From NCBI GenBank assembly GCA_021018815.1, contig JAITYX010000003.1, positions 4,264,501 to 4,328,500 on the forward strand: a stretch of 64,000 bases of DNA, read 5' to 3'. Within the stretch, counting starts at the first letter, position 1; every line of letters starts with the position of its first letter. Below the pieces are notes generated by a model. It had not been told where the DNA came from. It made no database searches and saw only the letters and a program-made list of their open reading frames with translations. This DNA is from Talinum fruticosum. Lineage: Eukaryota > Streptophyta > Magnoliopsida > Caryophyllales > Talinaceae. The position numbers and the translations under genes are program-made. Shown here one piece after another: positions 37,706 to 48,514 of this stretch.

Positions 37706-39333
37706 AGAAGGTGGAGAGGGAGCAGTTTGAGTTGAGGTGGAGGACCGAGCGGTGCGCCTTCACTAGTAAGAGCGGGATGATGTTGACGATCGAGGTGGGG
37801 GCAGCACTGGGATCTCCGGGGATGGGCTCAGCTCCGAATGATCGACCTAGAACCAGGTTGTCCAGAGGTTCGTCCTCTTGGAACTCGACCGACCGAGGTG
37901 CTTGCTCGGGCCGGACAACCGCCGACCGACCTTTGTCGGTAGGGTCTTCGACCCACTCGGACTACTATCCGAGCCGATCGGTTCTTGTTGAGGCTGGAGC
38001 ACCTTGTCCCTCCGATGCTTCGGCTCCTTCTTCTTCTTCCTTCTCTTCCTCTACCTTTTCCCCTTCCTTCTTCTCCTCGGATGGAGCTGCCTCGACCACA
38101 GGCTCCTCTTCTTTTTCTTCTTCTTCCTCCCTTTCGGAGGAGGATTTGGTCGGGTTCGAGGATTCCTCAAATGTATCTAAGTCAACCGAGTCCTGAGCAG
38201 CCTTAGAACGTCTTTCCTGGAGGAGCTCTATCATCTCCTTCCGATCCTTGACGATTGCTTTCGTCTCAAGAAGCACATCTTGCTACTCTCGATTTGGCAT
38301 TGAGCAGTCTTTTGATTGATGGTCATAGAATGGAGAACGAGATTGAATGACCGGAGGGAGTCCTTGAGTTCAGTAGACATCTGTGGAGATCTTGTCCATC
38401 ATGGCAAGTGGACAAGGCGGAAGAGAGAACTTAAGAAATACCTGAAGTGGAGGCACCACCAGGTGGAGGAGATAGAGAGAGAGAGCAGTTTGTGTATGAG
38501 CTCGAGGCGAAGAAGGTGGCCTCGGTTCGAGCTATGGACCCGGACACTCGGTTGGGTCTCTTGGTATCCATAGCCAAGGAGTTCTTTTCGCCAACAACGA
38601 TGGCAGCCTCGAAACCACATTAGGATCCGAGGGGAGAGGAACTTTGAACCGCTTGAAAATGAAAGTGAGAAGGGCCCCAAAGGGAAGTGGGTCGGATTTC
38701 TTAGTCGAGTCCGAGCCGGCACAGTGGCCATCCGCTGGATTATGGCTGGAAAGAGGTCTACTTCATAGCCCTCGAGGATATCAAAGAGAGCTTTGAGATG
38801 CTTAGAGTTAGGGTTCTCTTTGTTCGAGTGTTGAGAGAAGAAGATTCTCATCAACGAGAAACACGAAGATGGGCTTCGACTTTAGTTGAGTCACGTAGAA
38901 GTTTTTGCGTGACTTAGGAAATTCTTTTACGTACTTCTCAAAGAATTCATCAGCAACCTCATTAAAAGGTATAGGGTTACTGTTGAGGAATACGGAAGAT
39001 ACTTTGAAAAGGCGGTGGAGAAGAAAGACGTTGACATGGACAACAACGTCTTGAACTCCGGAGGTGAGTATACCCTCGGAGCTGGTGAGGTTGGAGTAAA
39101 ACTCACAAACGAGTTCTGGGTAGATGAACTCGCTGAAACAGAGGAAATTATAAATCCCTATGGTTTTGATGTTGTTTAACCACGAAAACTTAGTGGTTGG
39201 AAAGAATTTGTCATCCAACGTGAAGTGTTGGGTGACAATGATTTTAGAGGGGTTGGAAGGACCCTCTTGGCTTTTGTGCGAGGTTTCTTAGTTGTAAAAC
39301 AAAGAAAGTCTGGTAGGAACCTCTTTTCATCAT
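37706..39333 (-). pseudogene. Third ORF (envelope-like position), element D
   Basis: Downstream of pol on the minus strand. The likely start is the methionine at 39330 or 39333 (MKRG...), matching MPKRG at 52888 in element I. A conserved block, DDKFFPTTKFSWL then FLCFSEFIYPELV and FYSNLTSSEGILTSG, lies at 39215-39080. FEKYVKEFPKSRKNFYVTQL follows. A frameshift near 38830 moves the frame to KHLKALFDILEGYEVDLFPA (38800-38740). The C-terminal part (38276-37965) is a coiled coil (ETKAIVKDRKEMIELLQERR) followed by a Glu-rich acidic tail. The middle block faintly recalls the plant transposon protein domain found in some retroelement ORFs. The function is unknown; envelope-like is a positional label only. 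Confidence 0.6.
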
Positions 39334-40008
39334 GTTTGAATGAGAAAAGAGAGAATATGAACTTTGAGAGAGAGATAGCTCGAAGAGAGAGAGCGATTAG
39401 AGAGTAGAGAATAAAAAGAAAATGAAAGAGTAGAAAGAGAGCTGAGAGCAATAGGTGCTTACTTGAGATTTCTTTCACTTAGTTTGAGAGTCGGTTCACT
39501 CCTTGAAAATAGTGAACTTGCTCGAGATGTAGTAACCGAGAGAGAGAGTATGTAGAGAGTAAAGTAGCGAAATGAAGGAAAAAGGATGCTATATATAGAG
39601 AAAGAATTTTCCTTCACCGATCATTCTGACCCGAGCTCTCTAACGGTCGCCTCAAACCGGTGTGACTATTCTCGCTCTCCAACTGTTAGAATTCCAGTGC
39701 TTGTTTGCCAATGGCTAGTTCTCCGATCGATGCACGTGAGAGAGAGAGAGAGAGAGAAAACGAGAGATTTTAAAAGAAATTTTTGAAATTCTCCACTGAT
39801 CTAGAGATGATTTCAGAAGTTTGATGTCCATTTTTCTCAAAATTTGAGTCTGACTCGAGTAAAATTTCCGAGTGACTCGAAACCATAAACAAGTAATAAC
39901 TCATAGCTCAGTATCACTAGGTCAACTGAACCAATTGTTATTAAAGCATAAAAGCGGAACATTTAACACATAATCATGCAAAGTAATTCCACTTAGAAAA
40001 GCACATAG
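39334..40008 (-). other. Spacer between pol and third ORF, with (GA)n
   Basis: There is no gene here. On the minus strand it is pyrimidine-rich and carries a (TC)n microsatellite at 39736-39757. The corresponding spacer of element I (52889-53520) carries (TC)n at 53278-53294. It may act as leader for the third ORF. The hydrophobic reading frame across 39176-39478 comes from the T/C richness. Confidence 0.5.
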
Positions 40009-40991
40009 TTATGCATTTATCATGCCCAGCTCCTTCCTAATAAAGTAAAACTAATCCTCACTAAGTGGCTTAGTAAAGATATCAGCTAATTGAAGTTTGA
40101 TAGGAATGAATTCAAGTTCGATATCACCTTTCTCATAATGGTCTCTTAGAAAATAATACCTAACCTCAATATGCTTTATCTTTGAGTGTTGAACTGGATT
40201 CTTAGTGATGTTGATTGCACTTTGATTGTCACACTTGATTTGAATTGATTTGAATGTAATTCCAAGATCTCTTAAGTGTTGCTTGATCCATAAAATCTGA
40301 GTACAGCATGCTCCACCTGCAATGTACTCAACTTTAGCAATCGATAGAGCTATTGAGTTTTGCTTCTTTGAGTGCCAGGATATAAGGGATTGACCCGAAA
40401 CCGGCAAGCTCTTGAGGTGCTTTTTCTATCCACTTTGTATCCAGCATAGTCAGCATCTAAGTATCCAGTGAGAGTTAGTTCTGAGTCTCTTGAGTACCAT
40501 AGACCTAGATTCTAAGTCCCTGTAAGATATCTTAATATTCTCTTCATCGCAGTGAGATGTGATTCTTTTGGATTAGCTTGAAATGTTGCACACAAACATA
40601 CACTAAACATTATGTCTGGTCTACTGGAAGTAAGATATAGCAGAGATCCAATCACACCTCGATAAAGTTTCGATCTACTACTTTACCTTCTCGTTTGAGT
40701 CCAGTTTTATGTCTGTCTGCTCATAGGCGTTGCTGCATGTTTTGCATCTTGAAGTTTGTACTTCTTCAGCAGCTCCTTGGTATACTTTTATTGATGGACA
40801 TAGATGCCATCTTTGTCTTGCTTGATTTGTAGACCAAGGAAGAAATTGAGTTCTCCCATCATGCTCATTCGAAATTCTCGCCTCATTAACTCGGAAAAAT
40901 CTCAACATAAAATTTCATTAGTAGCTCCAAATATTATATCATCAACATAGATCCGAGCAATAACAAAGTCTTTCCCCTTGGTTTTTATAAA
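40009..40991 (-). pseudogene. Reverse transcriptase (partial) and RNase H, element D
   Basis: RNase H: 40407-40051 reads GQSLISWHSKKQNSIALS, then the DNQSAI motif, HIEVRYYFLRDHYEKGDIEL and LADIFTKPLSED, ending at a stop at 40009. RT: 40908-40678 and flanks encode the part after the catalytic motif, aligning with element I from YVDD to the STPM region. The DNA for YVDDIIFGA is at about 40935-40960. The palm N-terminal half (FLNG to GLKQAPR) is missing, because the frame joins protease sequence at 40992. Reverse transcription by this copy is therefore excluded. Confidence 0.7.
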
Positions 40992-41160
40992 AAGAGTCTT
41001 GAGTCTCCCGACATATGGTGTGAGGATCCACTATCTAGGTACCAATGTCCTTTTGTTCTTTTCGAGTCACCTGCAAGTCGAAACAAACTAACCTTTCTCA
41101 CTTCCTCGAACAAACCCAAGTAACTCCCTTTACTCGTAGTCCTTTTCTAAAGAAGAAGAA
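40992..41160 (-). pseudogene. Protease remnant fused to RT, element D
   Basis: The minus strand retains the CS.HM protease block (ccacatatgtcggg-type DNA near 41010) and the preceding WYL region (41035). At 40992-41001 it joins RT. The join word agagtcttg occurs at both parental sites in other copies: the protease side at 2667-2675 and the RT side at 54512-54520. GAG-pre-integrase, integrase and the RT N-terminal half, about 2.1 kb, are deleted. Confidence 0.7.
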
Positions 41161-42897
41161 TCTTAGGAACCTAGATTTGAATAACTTTGGGTTTGGTCTC
41201 GATTCTGAGTCTTTCTTTTAAAGAACTGAGTCCGTGTCTCTTTCTTTTGAAAATCTTTTCTTTTATAAACCGATGGAGAAGGTTTTCTCCTGTAAGTTGG
41301 TCTCGCTCTTAGTCCTCGTTTCATTCTTATGAATGGGACCATGCTCAACCTTCCTGAACTTCACAGCTTTGGAATCATTTTTGAAAAGCTCTAAGAAGGA
41401 ATTGGATTCCTCCTCCTTGTTAAAACCGAGTCCTTCTTTTCGTAGGAGACACATTGAGACCCTAAGAGCATGTCAAGGTTCTTCGACCTTGAGTAAATTT
41501 CAAAACAAGTTCTTGAGACTCATTGAGCTTTTGCTTAAGATGCTCATTTTCTCTTCCGAGGGACCGAGACTCAATCTCATTGGATTGAGCACTACTCTTG
41601 AGTTCTCTTAGAGTAAGTCTCAGCTTTTCTAATTCATTTTTCAAAGAAATGCTCTCAGCAGATGATAGACTCAAGTTCTTTAAATTGAGAAGAATCAAAA
41701 TTGGACTTCTCTTCCAAAGTATAGATGTATTTAGCTAAATTAACTTTGGAAAACTTGAGGAAATATTCAATTACCTCCTAAGGATTTGTTTCCTTAGTGT
41801 CCGAGTGATCCGAGTATGACTCGGATTCAGCTTCCGAGTTTGATAGTGCCATCGGACACTTTGAGTCATCCGAGTCTTCATCTTCTTCGGATAAATCTTC
41901 ATCACTCCATGTAGCCGTCATAGCCTTCTTCTTCTTTCTGTCCCTTTTTCTTCTTGGATAACTTTTGACTATATGATCCTTGCTGCCACATCCAAAATAG
42001 CCGAGTTCTTAGTCAAAGATAATTTTGAAGGAGAAGAGTGTTTACCTTTTCTATCCTTCTTATCTTTCTTGTAGAACTCTTCTCTTGGCCGTTTATCCCA
42101 TCTCTTGTGCTTCATCATTCTTTTGAAGCCTCTAGCGATAAGTGCCATGGGATCTTCTTCGAATCCGATGAACTCAAATTTTGTTCTCTACTTTCCGAGG
42201 CCTTTTGCGCAATATTCTTCATAGTGTCGACCTCGGCATCCTCCTCTTCCACATGGATCTCATGGGTGAGTAGCTTCCCAATGAATTCGTCCGGCTTTAA
42301 TAGAGAGAGGTTCCGAGCTTCCTCGATGGCTGTCACCTTTGGACCCCATCTTCTCTTGGGTAGACTTCGAGTATCTTTCTGCACATTTCCTTATGGGAAA
42401 TCTTTCTACCCAGAGATTTGAGATTGTTAATAATCTCGATGAAGCGGATGAACATCCGAGTGATGTTTTCTTCCGGCTCCATCTTGAATAGCTCATACTT
42501 GTGAAGATATTGGTTTATCTTCGCTTGTCTAAGTTGGCTTGTGCCTTCATATGTTGACAAGAGTGTCCCACACTTCTTTGGTTGTGTCATAAGTCGATAC
42601 TCTATTGTATTGTTCCGAGTTAATGGAACACATCGGAATGTTCATGGCCTTGAAGTTCTTTCGAACTTTTCCGCCTCTTCAGTGGTGTACTAGGCCTTTG
42701 CTTTGGGCACGAGTCTTGTTTCTTCCGTCTTCATTGGAATGTAGTTGCCTTCTCGTATGATATTCCACACATCTTCATCATGATCTAATAGAAACTAGTC
42801 CATGAGCTTCTTCCAGGTGTACGAAATTTAATCCTTTAAACTTTGGTGGTCTGCTGGAACACCTTCCTTCATCGAACTCTCCATTGTTCCGAGCCAT
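41161..42897 (-). pseudogene. Gag, element D
   Basis: Start at 42897 (MARNNGEF). 42590-42333 encodes the UBN2-type core: STYEGTSQLRQAKINQYLHK then YELFKMEPEENITRMFIRFI and NNLKSLGRKISHKEMCRKIL. 42384-42115 reads LPKRRWGPKVTAIEEARNLS in the next frame. The CCHC knuckle region is at about 42010-41930 (HIVKSYPRRK-like, with one Cys lost). A Ser/Asp/Glu-rich stretch (41900-41800) and a coiled coil (41698-41462, ISLKNELEKLRLTLRELKSS) follow, then basic linker frames (41454-41163). Several frameshifts. Confidence 0.75.
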
Positions 42898-42942
42898 TTA
42901 ATCTTTAGACCTTTGGATGGTTAAATCCTTTTTGAAAGGCTA

Positions 42943-42954
42943 GGCTCGATACCA
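42943..42954 (-). other. Primer-binding site, element D
   Basis: The minus strand reads tggtatcgagcc, two bases after the LTR end. Relative to the initiator Met tRNA complement (tggtatcagagcc) it lacks one base in the cagag word, the same kind of change described for CAG/CGAG sites across the window. Confidence 0.8.
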
Positions 42955-42956
42955 AT

Positions 42957-45248
42957 TAAAGGTTTGCTCTTGGAGAGACTGAGTCACCCTAAAGGGGGTG
43001 TGAATAGGGTGATGAGGAAATTTTAAAAATAAATGAAAGATTAAAGTTTAAAACAAACATTAAGACTGTCCGAGTCTAGATTGGACTCGAAGAGTATGAA
43101 CTCATAATTTACGTGGAAACCCTCCTGGGGCGGAAAACCACGGCCAGTGCTAATCCAAGCAACAAGTCAAATCCACTATTTTGAATCCACAAAATACGAA
43201 GAATGAGACTCAACCGAATTGCTCCCTTAGACAATTCCTTACAAGTTTTTCCTAGACTCGGAAACTCCCTTATCTCGATCTAGTAATTCCTAACCGAGGT
43301 AACCTTTACAGCTAAGGACAACCGACTCGAGTTAACCCTTACAGCTCACTTAAGGGACCTTACTCGGAAAGTAAGAAGAGAAGTTGTGACTGATTACAAG
43401 AGCTTACAACTCATAAAGATGTTAAGTACAGAGTTGGAGTTGTAAGTAGAAGATTGAATATGAATACAACGACTTTTGCTTAAGTATGTGTATTGACAAT
43501 GGTTCCAAGCAATCTTCAAGTCTTGAGATTTGGCTTTTATTTATCGATAACCAAGCAGCTTAGCTGTTGTGACTAACTTCGGTTAGAAGTCCTCTCGTGA
43601 CCGTTATACCGATTCTTCCGAGTCGCTCGTAAAAGATCCGTTGAGATGTGAATGTTGTGCAACGGCTCTTGACTCCTTAGGATGTCCCAATCCACCGGTG
43701 GTGTCTTAAAAGTAAGGTGGAAAACACCATTGAGCTTAGTGTTGAAGATTTCAAATTTTGGAAACGGACAACCCCGACACGGTGTCCGGGCCTAGATCGA
43801 AGTAGAAAAGCCTTGTCCGAGTCTAGATTGGACTCGAAGAGTATGAATTCGGAATTTACGAAGAAACCCTCCCGGGGCGGAAAACCACGGCCAGTGCTAA
43901 TCCAAGCACCAAGTCAAATCCACTATTTTAAATCCATTATTTTGAATCCACAAAATATAGTAGACAGACTCAACCGAATTGCTCCCTTACATAATTCCTT
44001 ACAAGGTTTTCCTAGACTCGAAATTCCATTATTTGATCTAGTACTTTTTAACCGAGGCAACCTTTACAGCTAGGGACAATTGAGCTGAGTTAACCCTTAC
44101 AGCTCAGTCTAGGGACCTTACTCGGAAAGTAAGAAAAGAAGTTGTGACTGATTACAAAACCTTACAACTCGGAAAGATGTTAAGTACAGAGTTGGAGTTG
44201 TAAGTAGAAGATTGAATATGAATACAAAGACTTTTGCTTAAGTATGTGTATTGACAATGGTTCCAGCAATCTTCAAGTCTTGAGATTTGTGTTCTATTTA
44301 TAGATGACCAAGCAACTTAGCCGTTGTGACTAGCTTCGATTAGAAGTCCTCTATGACCGTTTTACCAGTTCTTCGAGTCGTCGGAAAATATCCGTTGAGA
44401 TGTGAATGTTGTGCTATGGCTCTTGACTCCTTAGGATGTCCCAATCCACTGGTGGTGTCTTAAAAGTAAGATGGAAACCACCGTTGAGCTTAGTGTTGAA
44501 GATTTCAAATTTTGGAAAAAGATAACCCCGAAACAGATGTCTTGGCCTAGATCGAAATAGAAAAAGCCTTGTCCGCTAGTGATTTGACATCTTGAAGCCG
44601 GCTACTTTTGTAATTCAAAAATAGGATAACCTCGTTCAAATAACCTGCAAAAGTAAATCAATTTTGGTTCTCAAAGTATAGAATACTTTGGTCGAAGATT
44701 AGACACGAGATAATAATTTAATTATGATAATTAAGTGCATAATTATCCGAGTCAAAAAGAAATGAAATTTTCTAAGTCTAATATTCATTATACTCAAATT
44801 CCATCTCGAGTCGATCCGGAGAAAGATCAAGTTAGATAAAGAATATTAGAATAAAAATACTTGATCTAGACAAATATAGTTCAAACAAAACAAGTTGACT
44901 AGAAGAGATGAATTAATGTTGTAATTCACCCGAACTTGAATATGAAGTCGGACTCGAGTTTAAGTGAGTTAGAGGGAGTGTTTGAACATGCGATGTATCC
45001 GAGTGTTGTCCGAGTGACTCGAGAACTACAAATGTGAAAAGATGAGCAAGAGTATGCTTTCCGAGTAACTCGAAACAAATGAAAACTTATGCAGTAGTTT
45101 TTGTAACACTCATAAAAGGTTACGTATTACTCGGAAAAGTTTCTATAGCACTTAGAATGATTTGAAATCAAAACTTACAAGAGATGAAGTTTGTACCTGA
45201 TTCCTTGATATTACTCAGAATGTTATACATGCAAAGACCGAGTCTTTA
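42957..45248 (-). mobile_element. 5' LTR of element D, two-monomer form
   Basis: 2292 bp, reversed. Its ends are taaaggtttgctc (42957) and ccgagtcttta (45248), both mutated from TGAAGG/CTTCA by single transitions. The ~760-bp segment is present twice in tandem (aaccacgg anchors at about 43137 and 43886). The U3-like part (44575-45248) closely matches 36475-37131, confirming pairing with the expanded LTR. TATA motifs at about 43538 and 44297. Confidence 0.85.
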
Positions 45249-45715
45249 GCTTCTAAGTTCGTTAATGTCATGAGACATTCGATTCATCTTCGATGTCATC
45301 ATCATCACCCGACTCATCATTACTCCAGATTACCATTCTTTTTCTCCTTCCAAACCTTTCTTCTCTTTGGGCAATCTTTGACAATATGATCCTTGCCGAC
45401 ATTCAAAACAATAGGAGTTTTTAGTTAAAGAAGCATTTAAAAGGGATGAGAATTTACCTTTCTTCTCCTTTTTAAATACCTTATGTTTTGGTTTTTTCGC
45501 CACTTCTTGTACTTCATCATTCTTTTGAAGCCTATGGCCAGAAGTGTCATGGGATCTTCTTTCGAGTCCGAGGAGCTCAGCCTGGGACCTCGCTTCTTAT
45601 GAGGCTTTAAAAGCAATATGTTTATTGTGGTGGTGACATCATATTCTTCCTCCTCTAGATGCAACTTATAGGTGAGAAGCTTCCATTCATCTGGTCTCAA
45701 CTTGGTGAGGTCATT
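45249..45715 (-). pseudogene. Gag fragment of element C
   Basis: The minus-strand frame 45700-45437 reads LTYKLHLEEEEYDVTTTINI, then SSSDSKEDPMTLLAIGFKRM and MKYKKWRKNQ, the gag segment upstream of the knuckle. The knuckle DNA is at 45405-45370 (HIVKDCPKRR-like in a broken frame) and the Asp/Glu-rich stretch at 45330-45270. It aligns across the element D insertion with 18837 and below. The 5' remainder of element C is replaced by gypsy-type sequence at 45716. Confidence 0.65.
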
Positions 45716-45851
45716 GGGAAGGATAAAGAAAGTAGTAAAGAAAGCGGAAAAGAAAGTGAGAAATTAAAAGATTACAGCGGGCGGGGAGAAACTAAAAGTG
45801 ATTACATCTCTTGATCCATAAAGCGGAAAATGATAAATAGCATAAATAAAT
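45716..45851 (+). other. Leader-like arm left of gypsy LTR copy 2
   Basis: It contains aaaagattacagcggg and aaaagtgattacatctc, matching 10-55 (aaaagattacatcggaag, aaaagtgattatattc) in the same orientation. Next to copy 1 this module touches the opposite LTR end. Its reverse complement also matches DNA to the right of this LTR (48520-48590). The LTR is therefore flanked by inverted copies of the module. Confidence 0.5.
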
Positions 45852-46927
45852 TGTAGACATCTAAAACGTGTCGTCCCTTATCTCTTTTAATTATGTGTTT
45901 TATATTATTGGCCGGATAATGAGATCCCGAGTCCTATTTGTGGATTTGGATCATAGTCGGTGTCCGATTGGTGCGACGGAAGCCGATAAACCACAAAGAA
46001 CCCCCAAGCACCAAATAAATAGTCTTTTGTCTTGGGTTGGTCCAAAAATCCCTTTTCATTCGAATGGTCCAAGCCCGGGCCAAGCCTCCGGAGTTAGCGG
46101 AAGTGTGGTGCTGCATGCGGAAATTCCAGGCTCGAATTCTGCGTTTCATTTTTATCCAACCAAACACGGAGTCGAAGACCTCAAGACGACGTCGAGCACT
46201 CGCATTTCATGATCACAAGCATCAAAGTAATGCGTTTTGCTCGAAAACAATCCGCCGGAGACAAGGAGCATATCTCCCTCAAAACAATGTCCTGGTCGGC
46301 CCCCAACCTGGGTTATTTCACTTGAAATGTTGCATTTTGGCCTGAAGACTCCCTTTACAGCATGGAAAGGTATGAAACCGTAAGGCAAGACTGGGTGGCC
46401 GGCGCCCGGACCGGGAATCAATCGGGTTTTATCACTTCATTTTGGCCCAATTTTTTGTTGCTAATTTTGTTCAGCTTTGGATGACTGGTCGCATGCAAAC
46501 CCTAGGTCATTTGTGACCTAGACCTCTCTCTATAAATAGAGAGCTTAGGCTCTTACTTCAGCAAGGCTTCACCTATGTGTTACACTCGCTAGATATTAAC
46601 CTCACACGACTTATTTCCTTAGCGTTACGCTACTCGAACTAAGCTCATAATAGCCTCCCCTAAACGTTACTCGTATTAAAAAGTAACCTCAAAAGCCTCT
46701 TTCCCAAACACTACGCCGCTGAATCCTTACTAAGAGCGAGTGAATATTAAGTTATTCGATCTCTTGGTATTTATTCAGCTGATTTCCTATTCTTTACAAA
46801 CTTACCCTCACAAAATTTACAAAATTTCTTCTCGATTCTCCACCATCGCATCACTAGATCCAGATCTGAGATTTAAGAACTAGATTAGCAGGTGGGACAA
46901 CCCGAGGGCGCGAATTCAACCTTTAAA
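45852..46927 (+). mobile_element. Ty3/gypsy-type LTR, copy 2 (plus)
   Basis: Begins tgtagacatctaaaacgtg and ends near gggacaacccgagggcg/aattca. It is the reverse-complement counterpart of 110-1073 and 60441-61409. The promoter region has ctctctctataaatagagag (46523-46542). The interior holds a GC-richer stretch with open frames on both strands (45934-46421), none with a recognisable domain. The right boundary is approximate because the CA end was inferred by comparison. Confidence 0.6.
46531..46538 (+). promoter_or_regulatory. TATA box of gypsy-type LTR copy 2
   Basis: tataaata is embedded in the palindromic word ctctctataaatagagag and followed within 30 bases by ggctcttacttcagcaagg, a plausible transcription start region. 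The motif is conserved in the two sister LTRs. Confidence 0.6.
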
Positions 46928-46959
46928 ACAGTTTATTTATGTTTTATGCTTTTATTGCT

Positions 46960-48514
46960 TGAAGACTCAAACTTTACATCTCACCTTTCCGAGTTCTATC
47001 TAAGGAATCGGGTATAAGACTTTCTCACTTATAAAGTTTTGATTCCAAGTCATTCCTTGTGTCTTAGAAACTTTTACGAGTGATATGGTATTTTTCTAAG
47101 TGTTATAGAATCTATCTCATGCATTTATGCATAACTGTGTGTGACTCGAAATCATCTCTGCATGGTTCACTCGGTTCGAGTCACTTAACACTCGGACATA
47201 TCGCATGATTCAAACACTATCTTTTCTGCGCTCTAACTCTGGTATCTTAGTTTGAATTGTGTTTAGTCTAGATCAAGTCTGTCTACTCGATATTTCATAC
47301 TTGACTTGATTTACTTTTAGACTAACTCGGATGGAATTTTGAGTATCATGAATATTAGACTCGGAAAATTCCGTTCCTTTTCCGACCCGGATAATTAGTC
47401 ACTTAATTATCTTAATTATATTATTATCTGTGTCTAATCTTGGACCAAAGTATTTTATACTTTGAGAACCAAATTGATTTACTTTTGTAGGTGTTTCAAA
47501 CGAGGCTTTCCTATATTTGAAATACAAAAGTAACCGGCTTCAAAATGTCAAATCACCAGACAGACAAGGCTTTTTCCACCTCCGACCTAGCCTCGAGACA
47601 TCGTGTCGGGGTTGTCTATTTCCGAAATGGAAATCGCAACACTAAGCTCAACGGTGGTTTCCACCTTACTTTTGAAGACACCACCAGTGGTTTTAGGCAC
47701 TCCCAAGGAAGTCAAGAGCCGCTGCCTAACGTTCACATATCAACGGATATTTTTGAGTGACTCAAAAACTCCTTCACAATGATCATAAAGAAACTTCCAG
47801 CCAAAAGATGGACACAACGGCTAAGTCTGTTTGGTCATCTATAAAAGGAAGCCAACTCTCAAGACTTGAAGATTGCCGAACCTATTTGTTAATACACATA
47901 CTTGATCAAAAGTCTTTGTATTCATACTCAATCTTCTACTTACAACCCCTACTCTGTAATTCATTATATTCCGAGTTGTAAGGTCTTGTACTTAGTTACA
48001 AACACTCTCTTTCTTACTCTCTAAGTAAGGTCCCTTGACTGAGCTGTAAGGGTTAACTCGGCTCGATTGTCCCTAACTTTAAGGGTTATCTCGGTTAGGA
48101 AGTACTAGATCGAGATAAGGGAATTTCGAGTCTAGGAAAAACTTGTAAGGAGTTGTTTAAGGGAGCAACTCGGGGTTCGATCGACCTACTGTATTTTGTG
48201 GACTCAAAATAGTGGATTTGACTTCGTGCTTGGATTAGCACGGTCCGTGGTTTTCTGCCCCAGGAGGGTTTCCATGTATTTTCCGTGGTATCATTTTCTA
48301 AGTACATTCTAGACTCGACATGATTTAAAGTTTCATTTTTATCGGCGTCTTTGCTCTTCACTATATTCTAAGTTCATACTTTTCGACCCCAATATAGACT
48401 CGGAATCGCTTCTATCTCGTACATTGTTGAAAAGAGTTTGTTTTTCACGAAAAACTTCTATCACCCTATTCACCCCCTCTAGGGTGACTTAGTCTCTCCC
48501 CGAGCAAACCTTCA
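46960..48514 (+). mobile_element. Solo copia LTR in gypsy leader, flanks attgct
   Basis: Complete LTR of 1555 bp, tgaagactcaaac to cgagcaaaccttca, with attgct at 46954-46959 and at 48515-48520. Removing it joins tttatgctttt and tttcgtattgcgg into a sequence that matches the reverse complement of 60-109. The terminal block ctccccgagcaaacc assigns it to the same LTR subtype as element I. TATA motif: ctataaaaggaagcc near 47840. Confidence 0.88.

Larger units (their letters stand above)
18838..45248 (-). mobile_element. Copia/Sirevirus element D, 26.4 kb, expanded 3' LTR
   Basis: Minus-strand element with 5' LTR 42957-45248, primer site, gag, a protease-RT fusion lacking integrase, RNase H, third ORF, polypurine tract and an 18.3-kb 3' LTR (18838-37131). 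It splits the gag region of element C: flanking C sequences at 18837 and 45249 align end to end with uninterrupted gag near 41830. The flanks are acttt (18833-18837) and gcttc (45249-45253), differing by two transitions, consistent with a decayed 5-bp TSD. A normal element of this family is about 11 kb (compare 49243-60162); the excess comes from the LTR array and one later solo LTR. Confidence 0.8.

Noticed and set aside
37618..38206. Plus-strand Ser-rich and Leu/Pro-rich frames
   Set aside because: Antisense to the acidic C-terminus of the third ORF, whose GAA/GAG codons read as Ser/Leu on the other strand.
39176..39478. Hydrophobic N-terminal peptide that could be a signal or membrane segment of an envelope protein
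   Set aside because: It is translated from the T/C-rich spacer upstream of the conserved start, and the matching region of element I does not encode the same sequence.
45868..46421. Overlapping frames on both strands of about 100 codons
   Set aside because: They lie within gypsy-type LTR copy 2, are not conserved in copies 1 and 3, and have no recognisable domain.
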